DNA of 64,000 nt. Source: Hyphomicrobiales bacterium (lineage in GTDB: Bacteria > Pseudomonadota > Alphaproteobacteria > Rhizobiales > Rhizobiaceae). The position numbers were made by a program, and so were the translations under genes. Below are positions 26,988-37,559 of the stretch, piece after piece. Within the stretch, counting starts at the first letter, position 1; every line of letters begins with the position of its first letter. The stretch covers positions 310,001-374,000 of the forward strand of contig UBXV01000007.1 in assembly GCA_900469625.1 (NCBI GenBank). The letters run 5' to 3'. The notes under the pieces are model-generated. The model saw only the letters and a program-made list of their open reading frames with translations. It was not told where the DNA came from and ran no database searches.

Positions 26988-28175
26988 TCAGTTGCCGAGG
27001 CTGTTGATGTTGTCGGCGATCGAGAAGCCGGAATTGGCGATGCCAACCGGCTGGGCAATGAAGTTGAGGAACTTGCCGAAATCGACCGAAGGATGACGCG
27101 AGGCGTAGATGACGTCGCGATTCTTGACCGGGAAGGTCTGGCCGACGATCAGGCTGTCCGGCTTGCTCATGTCGAAGCGATAGACGATCGGATAGCGACC
27201 GTTGCTGTCGGTCTTCATGCCCTTGCGCAACATCTCGTTGAAACGCTGTTGGCCAAGCAGGCTCATGACAACATCTGGCTCTTCGTAGCGGAAGATGAAG
27301 TAACCCTTCATGTCGAGCGTATAGTCGGCGCCCCCGCCGGCAAGACCCATGGCTTCCAGCAGGTTGAGGTCGTTCGCACCGAATTCGACACGCTGGTTGG
27401 CCTTGACGGCACCGAGGATGGTAAAGCGGCGCGGATCGCGTGTCACGAAGACCTGGTCGCCCGGCTTCACATGGATGTTTTCAGACGGGTTCTCGATGAT
27501 CGACTTCAAGAGGACCGTGCCGGTCTTCTTGCCGCGCACTAGCGTGACGTAGGTCTCGTAGGGCTGCGCCACCGGGCCGCCCGCCTTGGCGATGACCTCG
27601 TTGATCGTCTCGTCGACGAGGCTGAGGGGCACGACCGAGGACTTGCCGACGGCACCGGAAACGGTGACGTTGCGCGACGCGGTGCTCATGCTGGTGACGA
27701 TAACGTCGGGCTCGACCGCCTTCTGCTTCAATGCTTCCAGGATTTCCTGGCGTGCCTGCTCCAGCGTCAGGCCGGCAAACCGCACCGAGCCGACATAGGG
27801 AATGGCGGCCTTGCCGTCGGGCTGAACAACGAGATCGATGCTTGTCTGCTTGGAATCCTGCGTCGAGAACAGGCCGTCGCTGCCAGCTTCGAAGATCGAC
27901 ACTTTCAGGGCGTCACCGACACCGATGACGACACGGCCGACGCCGCCGCCAATGCCAAACCGCCGGTTGAGCGTCGACGACACATAGTCGGACACAAGGC
28001 GCGCGGACTGGCCGTTCACATCGACGATATCAAAGACGGTGGCGTTCTTACGACCGATTTCGGCGCCGGACTGACCCGCATCCGCAACAATGGCTCCGGC
28101 CAGCGGCCCTTCGCCCGGAACAGCCTGACATCCCGCAAGCGCGGTGGAAAGCAGAAGGGCAGCTACACGTTTCAA
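26988..28175 (-). CDS. rkpU: Capsular polysaccharide export lipoprotein RkpU (Wza/KpsD-type OPX)
   Basis: 395 residues. The N-terminus MKRVAALLLSTALAGC is a lipoprotein signal with lipobox LAGC (Cys16), placing it in the outer membrane. A polysaccharide export (poly_export) domain spans about residues 85-175 (GVGDALKVSIFEAG...QPDGKAAIPYVGSVRFAGLT) and is followed by SLBB-like segments (VTVSGAVGKSSVVPL, FTILGAVKANQRVEF). Proteins of this class form the channel through which capsule leaves the cell. Divergent from rkpA, the arrangement of the Sinorhizobium rkp-1 region. Confidence 0.92.
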   Translation of the reverse strand: MKRVAALLLSTALAGCQAVPGEGPLAGAIVADAGQSGAEIGRKNATVFDIVDVNGQSARLVSDYVSSTLNRRFGIGGGVGRVVIGVGDALKVSIFEAGSDGLFSTQDSKQTSIDLVVQPDGKAAIPYVGSVRFAGLTLEQARQEILEALKQKAVEPDVIVTSMSTASRNVTVSGAVGKSSVVPLSLVDETINEVIAKAGGPVAQPYETYVTLVRGKKTGTVLLKSIIENPSENIHVKPGDQVFVTRDPRRFTILGAVKANQRVEFGANDLNLLEAMGLAGGGADYTLDMKGYFIFRYEEPDVVMSLLGQQRFNEMLRKGMKTDSNGRYPIVYRFDMSKPDSLIVGQTFPVKNRDVIYASRHPSVDFGKFLNFIAQPVGIANSGFSIADNINSLGN

Positions 28176-28580
28176 CTACGACACTCCGAATTCGGCACAG
28201 GTATGATTCTGTTCATAGTTCTGCACCGCATGATCTCCCGGTCGGGAATCCGCCGGTCTCTGAAAAGCACAATAGCCGTCTCACAACAAGTCACTTGCAG
28301 ACGAAGACAAGCAAAATAATTAGGCCTGCGCCTTTCCGGTCATACCTCTTACACCTTGCCGGGTTGACGGCTCGAATTGTGCTGGATGAAGGTGCGCGGC
28401 ATGTATAAGTTTGGCCATTGGACTTGAAAGCTAGGTACTTTAAGTTAAAAGCTGACTAATGAGGCGGAACGAATATACGTGGGGATAACCCTGGGGCGGG
28501 ATGATTGGCGGTTGCGTTTTCCCACTGAACTCGCAATCGCATTTGCAACTTTAACGTCAGCTTAGAGCGTTCGATCATAA
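28176..28580. other. rkpU-rkpA divergent intergenic region
   Basis: 405 bases, less G+C-rich than the genes, with no protein or RNA gene seen. It must contain promoters for rkpU (minus) and rkpA (plus). A short repeat of AAAGCT lies at about 28427 and 28448. A near-match to the CtrA box (TTAA-N7-TTAG) is at 28551-28565, but one-mismatch matches are expected by chance. Confidence 0.45.
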
Positions 28581-31500
28581 ATGGCTGTTGAGATTATTGG
28601 GCGTGCATGCCTCGCCCCTGGAGCAGAATCGCCTTCGGCGTTGTTCAAACTTCTTCGTCAGGGCAAGTGCACAGTCACCAGCATCCCATCTGATCGCTGG
28701 GACGTTGCGCGTTTCTGGCATCCGGTCATGGGGACGCAGGGCAAGACATATTCGTTTGCCGCGGGCGTTCTCGATCAACTCTATGACTTCGACCCGGCCG
28801 TCTTCGGCATGTCGCAGCGCGAGGCCATGTACATGGATCCGCAGCAGCGCGTGCTGTTGCAGCTCGCCTGGCGCGCACTTGAAGACGCCAATATCTCGAC
28901 GACCTCGCTTTCCGGCGAAAATGTCGGCGTCTATATCGGCGCCTCGAGCCTCGACCATGCCAATCTGACAGTCGAGGATCCGGCGGCAGCCGGCCCCTAC
29001 TTCATGACCGGCAACACCCTGTCGATCGTTTCAAACCGCATTTCGCACATCTTCGGCCTTAGCGGCCCGAGCATGACCGTCGACACGGCCTGCTCCTCCT
29101 CGCTGGTTGCGCTCGATCAGGCGATGCGGGCGCTGAACGCAGGCGAAATTGACACGGCGATCGTCGGCGGCGTCAATATTCTCGCCCACCCCCTGCCCTT
29201 CGTCGGATTTGCGCAGGCACGCATGCTTTCGCCCGAAGGTTTGTGCCGCGCCTATGACAACGATGGCGCCGGTTACGTGCGCGCCGAAGGCGGCGTCGTG
29301 TTCGTCTTGCGCCGCTCGGACCGTGCGCGCCGCGAAAAAGACCGCAGCTATGCCCGGATCGTTGCTTCAGGCGTCAACTCTGCCGGCCGAACCAACGGCA
29401 TCTCCCTGCCGTCGCGCGAAGCCCAGGCAAATCTCCTCAGGGCGATCTACGAAGGCAACGGCATCGATGCCAACCAGGTCGCCTTCGTCGAAGGCCATGG
29501 CACCGGCACGAAAGTCGGTGACCCCGCTGAAGTCTGGTCGATCGGCACAGTCATCGGCGCCAACCGCCGCGCCCCGGTTCCGATCGGCTCGATCAAGTCG
29601 AACATCGGCCACACCGAGCCGGCCTCCGGCCTCTTCGGCATGATGAAGGCGATCCTCGCTCTCGAGAACAACTATCTGCCGGCATCGCTGCACTTCGATA
29701 CGCCGAATGAACATATCGACTTCGACGGCCTTAACGTGCGCGTCACGGCAAGCCCGATCGAGCTTTTGCGCGGCAAGCGCGCGCGGCTCGCCGGCATCAA
29801 CTCCTTCGGTTTCGGCGGCGCCAACGCCCATGTGGTCATCAGCGATCCCGAGCCGGTTTCCGAGGACAAGATCAACAATCCAGCATCATCCGGCCACGTC
29901 TTCCTGGCAAGCGCTCACACGGCGTCGAGCCTCGAAGCCCTGTTGAAGGATTACAAGACGCGGTTTGCCAACGCGTCCAAGGGTGAGATCCGCTCGATGG
30001 TCGCCGCGTCCGGCGCCAACCGCACCCATATGCGCTACCGGTTCGCTGCCCGCAGCGACCACCCCGAAGATATTGTTCGCGCCATCGCCAGCCACGTGGA
30101 AAAGCCGGGCTCGGACATCGGCGAAGTCGGCGAAGCCGTCACCAGGGACGCCAAGGTCGCCTTCGTCTTTTCCGGCAACGGTTCGCAATGGGCCGGCATG
30201 GGCGTCGAGGCGTTCCGCGAGAACCTGCACTTCCGGCAGTGTTTCACCTCGGTCAGCGCGCTGTTCAAGTTCCATTCGGACATCTCGCTGATCGAACTCC
30301 TGACGGATCCCGATCTCGACAAGAAGCTGTCCGACACGAAGATCGCCCAGCCATTGCTCTTTGCGGTCCAGGCTGCCCTTTCGGATTCGCTTGTCGCCAT
30401 GGGCATCAAGCCGGTCGCGGTCTTCGGCCATTCCGTCGGTGAAATCGCAGCCGCCTATGCGGCCGGCGCGCTGTCGATGGTCGACGCCGTGTCGATCGTG
30501 GCGAAACGGTCGCTGCACCAGGATCTGCTTGCGGGGCACGGCACGATGGCGGCGGTCATGCTGGGCGAGGACGCTGCGCGCGCCTTTGCCGAGGCACGCA
30601 ACCTGAACGACCTCTGCGTCGCCGCCGTCAACGCCCATAATTCCGTGACGATCTCGGGCCCCGCCCATGAAATTTCCGCCTTCCGCGATGCGGCCCGCAA
30701 AGCCAAGATCCCGGTGCAGATCCTCGATATCAACTACCCCTTCCACCACCCGATCATCGACCGGGCAAAGGATGCGTTCCTGTCGGATATTCCCGACATC
30801 GCGCCCCGGCGCGCGGAAGTCACCTATCTTTCGACCGTGACCGGTGCAGCGCTCGACGGCACGCAGCTCGACCCCGACTACTGGTGGAAGAACGTTCGCG
30901 AGCCGGTTCGCTTCCAGGCGGCCGCAGAGGCGGCGATCGAACTCGGCTGCCGACTGTTCATCGAGATTTCTCCCCGTCCGATCCTGTCGTCCTACGTCAA
31001 GGAAACGGTCAAGCAGGCGACAGCACCGGCGACGGTCGTGCCGACGCTTTTGAGAGATGTCGGCGAGACCGGCCAGGATCCGATCTCGACAGCAATGGCG
31101 CGCGCTGTCGCCCACGGTGCGATCGTCGATACGGCCCGGGTGTTCGGCAAGCGGAACGCCGCGATCTCGCTTCCGTGCCTGCCGTTCGAACCAGTCGAAC
31201 TTCGGCCAGCCGCGACCACGGACGCCACCGATCTTTTCGGCCGGGCAGCAAAACCCTATCGCCTCACCGGCTGGCGCAGCGATCCAAACAGCGGCAGCTG
31301 GAAGAACCACGTCGATGCACCGTTGTTCCCGGATCTGGCCGAACATGTGGTCGACGGCAAGGCGATCCTGCCCGGCAGCGGCTTCATCGAAATCGCAGTT
31401 GCAGCCGCCCAGCAGTTTTACGGCACAGACAGCGTCGAGATCACCAATCTGGAGATCGTCCGGCCACTGGAGCTCAGCGACAGCCGCATCATGGAGCTGT

Positions 31501-34500
31501 CGACCGTCCTGTCACCGGAAACGGGCGACATCGAGATCCGCTCGCGCGAACGGCTGTCGGAAGACGACTGGGCAGTTCATGCCGTCGCCCGCTCGCGCAA
31601 ACCGTTGCCGAGCGAAGAACGCCCGTTGCCGTCCTTTGCCGGCATGCGCAAGACCGCAACGGTCGCACCGGCCAAGGCATATGATACGGCGCGCCAGTTC
31701 GGCCTCGACTACGGTCCGCGTTTCCAGCTGCTCGCCAAGGCGGTCGCCTATGACGACCGGATCGTCGACGTCGAGTTGAAGAGCCCGGACAAGTCGGGCC
31801 ATCCCCTCGTCACCTATGCGCTCAATCCGATTTCCGTGGACGCGACGTTCCACGGGCTTGTCGCCCTTTTCGACCGGTTTACCGGCGACAAGAGCGGTGC
31901 ACCCTATATTCCGGTGCGCTTCGGTTCCGTAAGCGTCGTCGGGGCTGGCAAGCCGATCGCGCGCGCCACGATCGAGATCGAGCGCGTCAGCGCCAACTCG
32001 ATCAAGGCGCAGTTCCATTTCTTCGACAAGGCGGGCGAACCGATCGCCCATTTCGAGGATTGCCGCTTCCGCCGCACCTATCTGCGCAAGCACAAGACGC
32101 TCGACGCACTCTCCTTCCATTACGAGACGGTTCTGTCCGAGATACGGCTGCCGGCCATCAAGGCTGGCGTCCGCACGCCGGTGACCCTCGACGTCGCCTC
32201 GACGGAAGAAATCGGCATCGACAACACGACGTTGCTGTTCAACGCCGCCATCTATCGCGCCTGCCAGGACATTGCGCTGAAGCTCGGCAAGGGCCGATCG
32301 ACGGTGCGTAGCGACGCCTTGCCCGGCGATTTTGCCTTCCAGTGTTTCCTGGCGAGCTGCCTCTACGTTCTCGAGGATGCCGGCCTTTGCGAACACAAGG
32401 ACGGCGTCTGGGTCGTCGCCCAGGAGTTCAGCCTTCCGAGCGTGCCGGAGATCCTGCGCGAACTTTATGGCGAACGCCCCGACCGCGCGGTCGAAGCGGT
32501 GCTGATCAACAATGCCTATGCCGAAGCGCTGGCGCGGCTCGACGCCCTGCTCGCAGCCCCGGCCGGCGCTGACGCCGAAATCGTCGCCAATGCCGGCTTC
32601 ATCAGCGACGCGACACTCGATCATCAGGCCGTGCACTCGGAAGCAAGCCGCCAGCGCATGGCTCTCATCCTTGCTGCGGTCGAACGCGCCCTTGCCGCGC
32701 AGCCGGCGGGAGAGCGTCTGCGCCTTGTCGAGCTTGGCAGCCTTTCCGCCGGCTTCACCCGCCGGATCGCGGCACTCGCGGCCAAGCACGGTGCGATCCT
32801 CTGCGTCGTCGAGCCGCGTGACAACGCGCAACGCGGCCTCGAGCTCGCCTTCGAAAACGATGCGCATGTCCGCATCCTCAAGAAGGGCGAACTTGCGACA
32901 CAGCCGGCATTCGATCTGGCGATCAGTGCATCCGACAGGCTCTATAGCCTGATCGAGGACGATGTCGACGTTCGCGCGGTCCTGCGTGGCACCGGCGGAT
33001 TTGTCGCCGCCATCGGCGCGCCATCGCTCTTCAATGATTTCGCGCTCGGACTGTCGGACGGGTGGTTTGCTCGCAGTCAGGCCGCGGAGTTCCCGATCGG
33101 CAATCTCGCCGCCGTTCCTCACTGGCAGAAATGCCTGGCTGACCTCGATCTTCGCGCAATCGATGTCGCCGAGCGCGAATGCGGCTCCGGCAACATCATC
33201 GTCCTGGAAGCGCGTGGCGCCGAGGCAGCCGCGCCTGCCGAGGCCGCACCGGTGGGCAGCTACCTTCTGTTGCAGGCCGGCGAACCCAATGCGAAGCAGA
33301 CGCTCACTGCCGGCGCCATCCCCGTCGACCTTTCGGGAGACGCGGACGCGGATGCCGTCCTGTTGCGCGATGCGCTTGCGCCGCTGCGCGATCGCCCGGT
33401 TCGCGCCGTCTTTCTTGCCTCGCCCGCACCCAAGAGCCGGGCAGACGATTCCGCCGCGCTTCAGACACAGGTGCTGGCGCTGAGCGCGGTTGCCGAAGCA
33501 CTGCGTCAGCATGTCGGCGACACCGAGCCGAGTGGCGATGCCCGCCCGAGGATCGTGGTCGTAGCCCCCGGTGGCGCTCCCGTCGCGGCCCGCGTCTCGG
33601 GCACTACTGCCGCAAGCTCCGGTACTAACGCGGGTCTGTGGGCTTTCGCGCGCGTGCTGCAGAACGAATACGAGTTTCTCGACGTCCACTCTCTGGATCT
33701 CGCTGCGGACCAGACGTCTGCGGGCCAGAAGATTGCCGCGTCGCTTCCACTTCTCGCCGTTTCCGGCACCAACCGGGAATGGCTGCTGGAAGGCACGGAC
33801 GGATCGCTTTCGGAAATCCGCGCGGTTCCCGGCCCGACCGACAACGCACATGGCTCGACCGCGTCGTTTGCCGCCGCCACCATCCGCCAGCGCGTTGCCT
33901 CCCAGGTCGGCAGCATCGTTTGGGAAGAGAGCAGCGTGCCATCGGCCGGTCCCGGCGACGTCGTCGTCAAGGTCGCAGCCACGGGCCTCAACTTCCGCGA
34001 CGTCATGTGGGCGATGGGCCTTCTGCCGGAAGAAGCGCTTGAAGACGGCTTTGCCGGCGCAACCATCGGCATGGAACTGTCCGGTCACGTCGTTGCCGTC
34101 GGCCAGGGCGTGGACGACCTCGCGGTCGGCGATGCCGTCATGGCGATCGCGTCTGCTGCGTTCTCCACCCATGCCGTCGTGTCGCGTGCCGGTGTCGCAA
34201 GGCTGCCGCAATCGGTGAGCCCGGTCGCCGCCGCCACCGTCCCGGTTGCATTCCTGACCGCCTATTACGCTATGGTCGAGCTCGGCCGCATCCAGGCCGG
34301 CGAAACCATCCTCATTCATGGCGCTGCCGGCGGCGTCGGCCTTGCCGCCCTGCAGGTCGCAAAGCTCAAGGGCGCGAAAGTCATCGCCACGGCCGGCACG
34401 CGCGAGAAGCGTCGCTTCCTGTCGATGCTCGGTGCCGACCATGTGTTCGATTCCCGCTCGCTCGGCTTCGTCAATGACGTGCGCAGCGTGACGGGCGGAG

Positions 34501-36095
34501 AAGGCGTCGACCTCGTGCTCAACTCGCTCTTCGCCGAGGCGATGGAGCAGAGCCTGGCGCTGGTCAAACCGTTCGGCCGTTTCCTCGAACTGGGCAAGCG
34601 CGATTACTACGCGGACAGCAAGATCGGCCTCAGGCCGTTCCGCCGCAATGTCAGCTACTTCGGCATCGATGCCGACCAGTTGCTGGTCAACGCGCCGGCG
34701 CTCACCAAGCGCATCTTCACCGAGATCGGCGCCCTGTTCGAAGACGGCAAGCTGACGCCGCTGCCATACCGGGCATTCGACTTCGACGAGATCGGCAACG
34801 CGTTCCGCCTGATGCAGAACGCCGGTCATATCGGCAAGATCGTCGTGCTGCCGCCAGTGGCCGGCACGCACCAGGTCGCAACACGGCCACGTGGTGGCGT
34901 CAAGGTCGATCCTGAAGGCATGCATCTCGTGGTCGGCGGCATCGGTGGCTTCGGCCTTGCTGCCGCAAACTGGCTTGTCGAAAAGGGTGCCAAGACGATT
35001 GCCCTTTGCTCGCGGCGCGGCCTTGCCGACGCGGAAACGACGGCGATGGTCGAGTTCTGGACGAAGGCCGGCATTTCGGCCACGATCCACGCCTGTGACA
35101 TCACCGACGCGACGGCAGTGGAACGGCTGCTCAAGGAACTCAGGGCAATCGCGCCTTTGCGCTCCATCGTTCACGCCGCGATGGTTCTCGACGACGCGCT
35201 GATCAGCAATCTCAATCGCGAGCGCAACCGACCGGTGATCGACACCAAGGCAAAGGGAGCTGCCGTTCTCGACCAGCTCACCCGCGGCGATGCGCTCGAC
35301 AACTTCATCCTGTTCTCGTCGGCAACGACGCTGGTCGGCAATCCCGGCCAGGCGAATTATGTCGCCGCCAACGGTTATCTCGAGGGTCTCGCCCGCGCCC
35401 GTCGCGCGGAAGGGCTTGCCGGTCTCGCGGTCGGCTTCGGGGCGATCGCCGACAAGGGCTACCTGGTCAAGAACACCGACGTGAACGATATCCTTGCCAA
35501 GCGGATCGGCAAGACAGCGCTGAAGGCGCAAACGGCGCTCGACATGGTCGAAAACCATCTTGCGAGCGATCCCGGTACGGTCGACGCGGCTGTCGTCATG
35601 ATCTCGGAGATCGACTGGTCGGCAGCGCGCAACCTGCCGGTTGCCCGCAACGCGCTCTTCGAAGTCATCCTTCGCAGTGCCGATCAGCACGCCTCCGGTG
35701 GCGAAGGCACCAAGATGGACCTCGTCGCCATGATCGAGGGCAAGTCTGCGCAGGAAGCCGAGGATATCCTCTTCGATCTGGTGGCGGGTGAAATCGCCGC
35801 GATCCTGCGGGTATCGAAGGATACGGTCACACGCAGCAAGGTCTTGAAAGAGATCGGCCTCGACAGCCTGATGGCCGTGGAACTCGGCATGAGCTTCCAA
35901 CAGAACACCGGCTTCGACATGCCGCTGAGTGGCGTCGCAGACAACACGACGGTTGGCGATGTCGCTCGCAAGCTCTATGAAAAGGTGAGCAAGCGCGATC
36001 AAGGCGACGACGGCGACGGTGCGGACGACAAACTGGTCACTGAACTGGCGCAACGGCATGTCGGCACGGCACAGGAAAAAGCACAGAGCCAATGA
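28581..36095 (+). CDS. rkpA: Type I fatty acid / polyketide synthase RkpA
   Basis: 2504 residues, all domains in one chain. KS about 1-425 with catalytic Cys171 (DTACSSS), His306 and His344. AT about 520-830 with Ser618 (GHSVGE). DH about 895-1190 with His922 (HVVDGKAILPG) and Asp1087. A methyltransferase-like but apparently degenerate stretch at about 1330-1480. ER about 1740-2070 with GAAGGVG at about 1915. KR about 2110-2300 with GGIGGFG and Tyr near 2260. ACP about 2390-2475 with pantetheine Ser2429 (GLDSLMAVE). No thioesterase. A single full reducing module implies iterative production of a saturated acyl chain, probably passed to RkpG. S. meliloti RkpA was first described as several genes (rkpA-F). 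ATGA overlap with rkpG. Confidence 0.95.
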   Translation: MAVEIIGRACLAPGAESPSALFKLLRQGKCTVTSIPSDRWDVARFWHPVMGTQGKTYSFAAGVLDQLYDFDPAVFGMSQREAMYMDPQQRVLLQLAWRALEDANISTTSLSGENVGVYIGASSLDHANLTVEDPAAAGPYFMTGNTLSIVSNRISHIFGLSGPSMTVDTACSSSLVALDQAMRALNAGEIDTAIVGGVNILAHPLPFVGFAQARMLSPEGLCRAYDNDGAGYVRAEGGVVFVLRRSDRARREKDRSYARIVASGVNSAGRTNGISLPSREAQANLLRAIYEGNGIDANQVAFVEGHGTGTKVGDPAEVWSIGTVIGANRRAPVPIGSIKSNIGHTEPASGLFGMMKAILALENNYLPASLHFDTPNEHIDFDGLNVRVTASPIELLRGKRARLAGINSFGFGGANAHVVISDPEPVSEDKINNPASSGHVFLASAHTASSLEALLKDYKTRFANASKGEIRSMVAASGANRTHMRYRFAARSDHPEDIVRAIASHVEKPGSDIGEVGEAVTRDAKVAFVFSGNGSQWAGMGVEAFRENLHFRQCFTSVSALFKFHSDISLIELLTDPDLDKKLSDTKIAQPLLFAVQAALSDSLVAMGIKPVAVFGHSVGEIAAAYAAGALSMVDAVSIVAKRSLHQDLLAGHGTMAAVMLGEDAARAFAEARNLNDLCVAAVNAHNSVTISGPAHEISAFRDAARKAKIPVQILDINYPFHHPIIDRAKDAFLSDIPDIAPRRAEVTYLSTVTGAALDGTQLDPDYWWKNVREPVRFQAAAEAAIELGCRLFIEISPRPILSSYVKETVKQATAPATVVPTLLRDVGETGQDPISTAMARAVAHGAIVDTARVFGKRNAAISLPCLPFEPVELRPAATTDATDLFGRAAKPYRLTGWRSDPNSGSWKNHVDAPLFPDLAEHVVDGKAILPGSGFIEIAVAAAQQFYGTDSVEITNLEIVRPLELSDSRIMELSTVLSPETGDIEIRSRERLSEDDWAVHAVARSRKPLPSEERPLPSFAGMRKTATVAPAKAYDTARQFGLDYGPRFQLLAKAVAYDDRIVDVELKSPDKSGHPLVTYALNPISVDATFHGLVALFDRFTGDKSGAPYIPVRFGSVSVVGAGKPIARATIEIERVSANSIKAQFHFFDKAGEPIAHFEDCRFRRTYLRKHKTLDALSFHYETVLSEIRLPAIKAGVRTPVTLDVASTEEIGIDNTTLLFNAAIYRACQDIALKLGKGRSTVRSDALPGDFAFQCFLASCLYVLEDAGLCEHKDGVWVVAQEFSLPSVPEILRELYGERPDRAVEAVLINNAYAEALARLDALLAAPAGADAEIVANAGFISDATLDHQAVHSEASRQRMALILAAVERALAAQPAGERLRLVELGSLSAGFTRRIAALAAKHGAILCVVEPRDNAQRGLELAFENDAHVRILKKGELATQPAFDLAISASDRLYSLIEDDVDVRAVLRGTGGFVAAIGAPSLFNDFALGLSDGWFARSQAAEFPIGNLAAVPHWQKCLADLDLRAIDVAERECGSGNIIVLEARGAEAAAPAEAAPVGSYLLLQAGEPNAKQTLTAGAIPVDLSGDADADAVLLRDALAPLRDRPVRAVFLASPAPKSRADDSAALQTQVLALSAVAEALRQHVGDTEPSGDARPRIVVVAPGGAPVAARVSGTTAASSGTNAGLWAFARVLQNEYEFLDVHSLDLAADQTSAGQKIAASLPLLAVSGTNREWLLEGTDGSLSEIRAVPGPTDNAHGSTASFAAATIRQRVASQVGSIVWEESSVPSAGPGDVVVKVAATGLNFRDVMWAMGLLPEEALEDGFAGATIGMELSGHVVAVGQGVDDLAVGDAVMAIASAAFSTHAVVSRAGVARLPQSVSPVAAATVPVAFLTAYYAMVELGRIQAGETILIHGAAGGVGLAALQVAKLKGAKVIATAGTREKRRFLSMLGADHVFDSRSLGFVNDVRSVTGGEGVDLVLNSLFAEAMEQSLALVKPFGRFLELGKRDYYADSKIGLRPFRRNVSYFGIDADQLLVNAPALTKRIFTEIGALFEDGKLTPLPYRAFDFDEIGNAFRLMQNAGHIGKIVVLPPVAGTHQVATRPRGGVKVDPEGMHLVVGGIGGFGLAAANWLVEKGAKTIALCSRRGLADAETTAMVEFWTKAGISATIHACDITDATAVERLLKELRAIAPLRSIVHAAMVLDDALISNLNRERNRPVIDTKAKGAAVLDQLTRGDALDNFILFSSATTLVGNPGQANYVAANGYLEGLARARRAEGLAGLAVGFGAIADKGYLVKNTDVNDILAKRIGKTALKAQTALDMVENHLASDPGTVDAAVVMISEIDWSAARNLPVARNALFEVILRSADQHASGGEGTKMDLVAMIEGKSAQEAEDILFDLVAGEIAAILRVSKDTVTRSKVLKEIGLDSLMAVELGMSFQQNTGFDMPLSGVADNTTVGDVARKLYEKVSKRDQGDDGDGADDKLVTELAQRHVGTAQEKAQSQ

Positions 36096-37507
36096 GCACG
36101 AATGGAAACGGTCCAGGCTCGTCCAAGATGACCAGCAGCCTCAAGGAGAACCTGCTGGACCGGATGAGAAACACGCATCAATCCTCCGAGCGCAACCGCA
36201 TGGCGCGTTCGGAGCGGGAGATGCCGCCGCCGGCCCGCCGGCAGCAGGCCCGTTTCGAGGATCTGCCCGAGTACAAGCAGGTTCTGACCCAGAAGTTCGC
36301 CAGCGAACAGCTGGGTATCGCCAACCCGTTCTATCGCGCGCACCAGACCGCGGCCGGCGCCACGACTGTTATCGACGGCCGCAAGCTGATCAACTTCGCC
36401 TCCTACGACTATCTCGGCCTCAACCGGCACGCAGAGGTTCTGGCAAGGGCAAAGGAAACCGTCGAGACTTTCGGTATCTCCGCCTCGGCAAGCCGGCTTG
36501 TTGCCGGCGAGCGGCCCGTCCATGTCGAACTTGAAGAAAAGATCGCCCGTTTCTACGGCGTCGATGCCGCCGTCTGCTTTGTCAGCGGCTATCTCACCAA
36601 TGTTGCCGCCATCAGTTGCCTGATGGGGCCGAAGGATCTCGTCGTCCATGACGAGTTCATTCACAACAGTGCGCTTGCCGGCATCAAGCTTTCCGGCGCC
36701 ACGCGCCGGCTGTTCAAGCACAATGACGCGAGCGACCTCGAGCACGTGCTGCGCACCGTCTCGGGCGACTATCGCCGCATCCTCGTCATCGTCGAGGGCA
36801 TCTATTCGATGGACGGCGACATCGCCGACCTGCCGGCGCTGTTGAAGCTCAAGGCGGAGTACGGCTTCTGGCTGATGGTCGACGAAGCCCATTCGCTGGG
36901 TGTCGTCGGCAAGCACGGCCGGGGTCTCGCCGAACATTTCGGCGTCGATCCGCGCGAGATCGACATCTGGATGGGAACGCTGTCGAAGACGACGTCCAGT
37001 TGCGGCGGCTACATCGCCGGCAGCGAGGCGCTCGTTGCCGTGCTGAAGGCATCCGCCGGCGGTTTCGTCTACAGTGTCGGGCTCGCGCCGGTTCTTGCGG
37101 CCTCTGCGGCCGCCAGCCTCGACGTGCTGGCACGCGAACCCTCGCGCACCGCTGCGCTCAGGCGCAATGGCGCCCTTTTCCTGAAGCTTGCCAAGGAAGC
37201 CGGGCTCGATACCGGCCTCAGCAGCGGCTTTTCGGTGGTGCCGGTGCTCGTCGGGGATTCGCTGCGCGCCGTCCAGCTGTCCAACGACCTGCTTGCAGCA
37301 GGCGTCAATGCGCTGCCGATCATCCATCCGGCCGTTCCCGAAGGGTTGGCGCGGCTGCGCTTCTTCATCACCAGCGACCACACCGAAGAGCAGATCCGCA
37401 AGACGGTGACGCTGACGGCCGAGCGCCTGAAGGACCTGACCGAGCGTAACTTCGGCCTCGGCGGCATCGATATCGACCAGATGATGAAGGCGCTTTCGGC
37501 GCGCTGA
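36092..37507 (+). CDS. rkpG: Alpha-oxoamine synthase RkpG (acyl chain + amino acid condensing enzyme)
   Basis: 471 residues. About 90 residues of basic, low-conservation sequence precede a complete PLP-dependent alpha-oxoamine synthase core, the family of KBL, BioF, ALA synthase and serine palmitoyltransferase. Motifs: NFASYDYLGLNRH, DEFIHNSALAGIKLSGA, VEGIYSMDGDIADLP, MVDEAHSLGVVGKHGRG and PLP Lys299 in GTLSKTTSSCGGYIAG. These enzymes condense an acyl thioester with an amino acid and lose CO2. With RkpA ACP as likely acyl donor, the product would be a long-chain amino ketone. The start overlaps the rkpA stop (ATGA), supporting functional coupling. Confidence 0.92.
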   Translation: MSTNGNGPGSSKMTSSLKENLLDRMRNTHQSSERNRMARSEREMPPPARRQQARFEDLPEYKQVLTQKFASEQLGIANPFYRAHQTAAGATTVIDGRKLINFASYDYLGLNRHAEVLARAKETVETFGISASASRLVAGERPVHVELEEKIARFYGVDAAVCFVSGYLTNVAAISCLMGPKDLVVHDEFIHNSALAGIKLSGATRRLFKHNDASDLEHVLRTVSGDYRRILVIVEGIYSMDGDIADLPALLKLKAEYGFWLMVDEAHSLGVVGKHGRGLAEHFGVDPREIDIWMGTLSKTTSSCGGYIAGSEALVAVLKASAGGFVYSVGLAPVLAASAAASLDVLAREPSRTAALRRNGALFLKLAKEAGLDTGLSSGFSVVPVLVGDSLRAVQLSNDLLAAGVNALPIIHPAVPEGLARLRFFITSDHTEEQIRKTVTLTAERLKDLTERNFGLGGIDIDQMMKALSAR

Positions 37508-37559
37508 CGACCAACGACAAGTGCCCGCGAAGGGCCGGATGCCGCAGGCGGAACCCGAC

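Noticed and set aside
28551-28565. Near-CtrA box (TTAA-N7-TTAG) before rkpA
   Set aside because: One mismatch; several such near-matches are expected by chance in 64 kb.
31512-36092. 1526-codon open frame antisense to rkpA
   Set aside because: Product is low-complexity (rich in Arg, Asp, His, Gly, Ala) with no family motif; it mirrors the codon bias of rkpA on the other strand.
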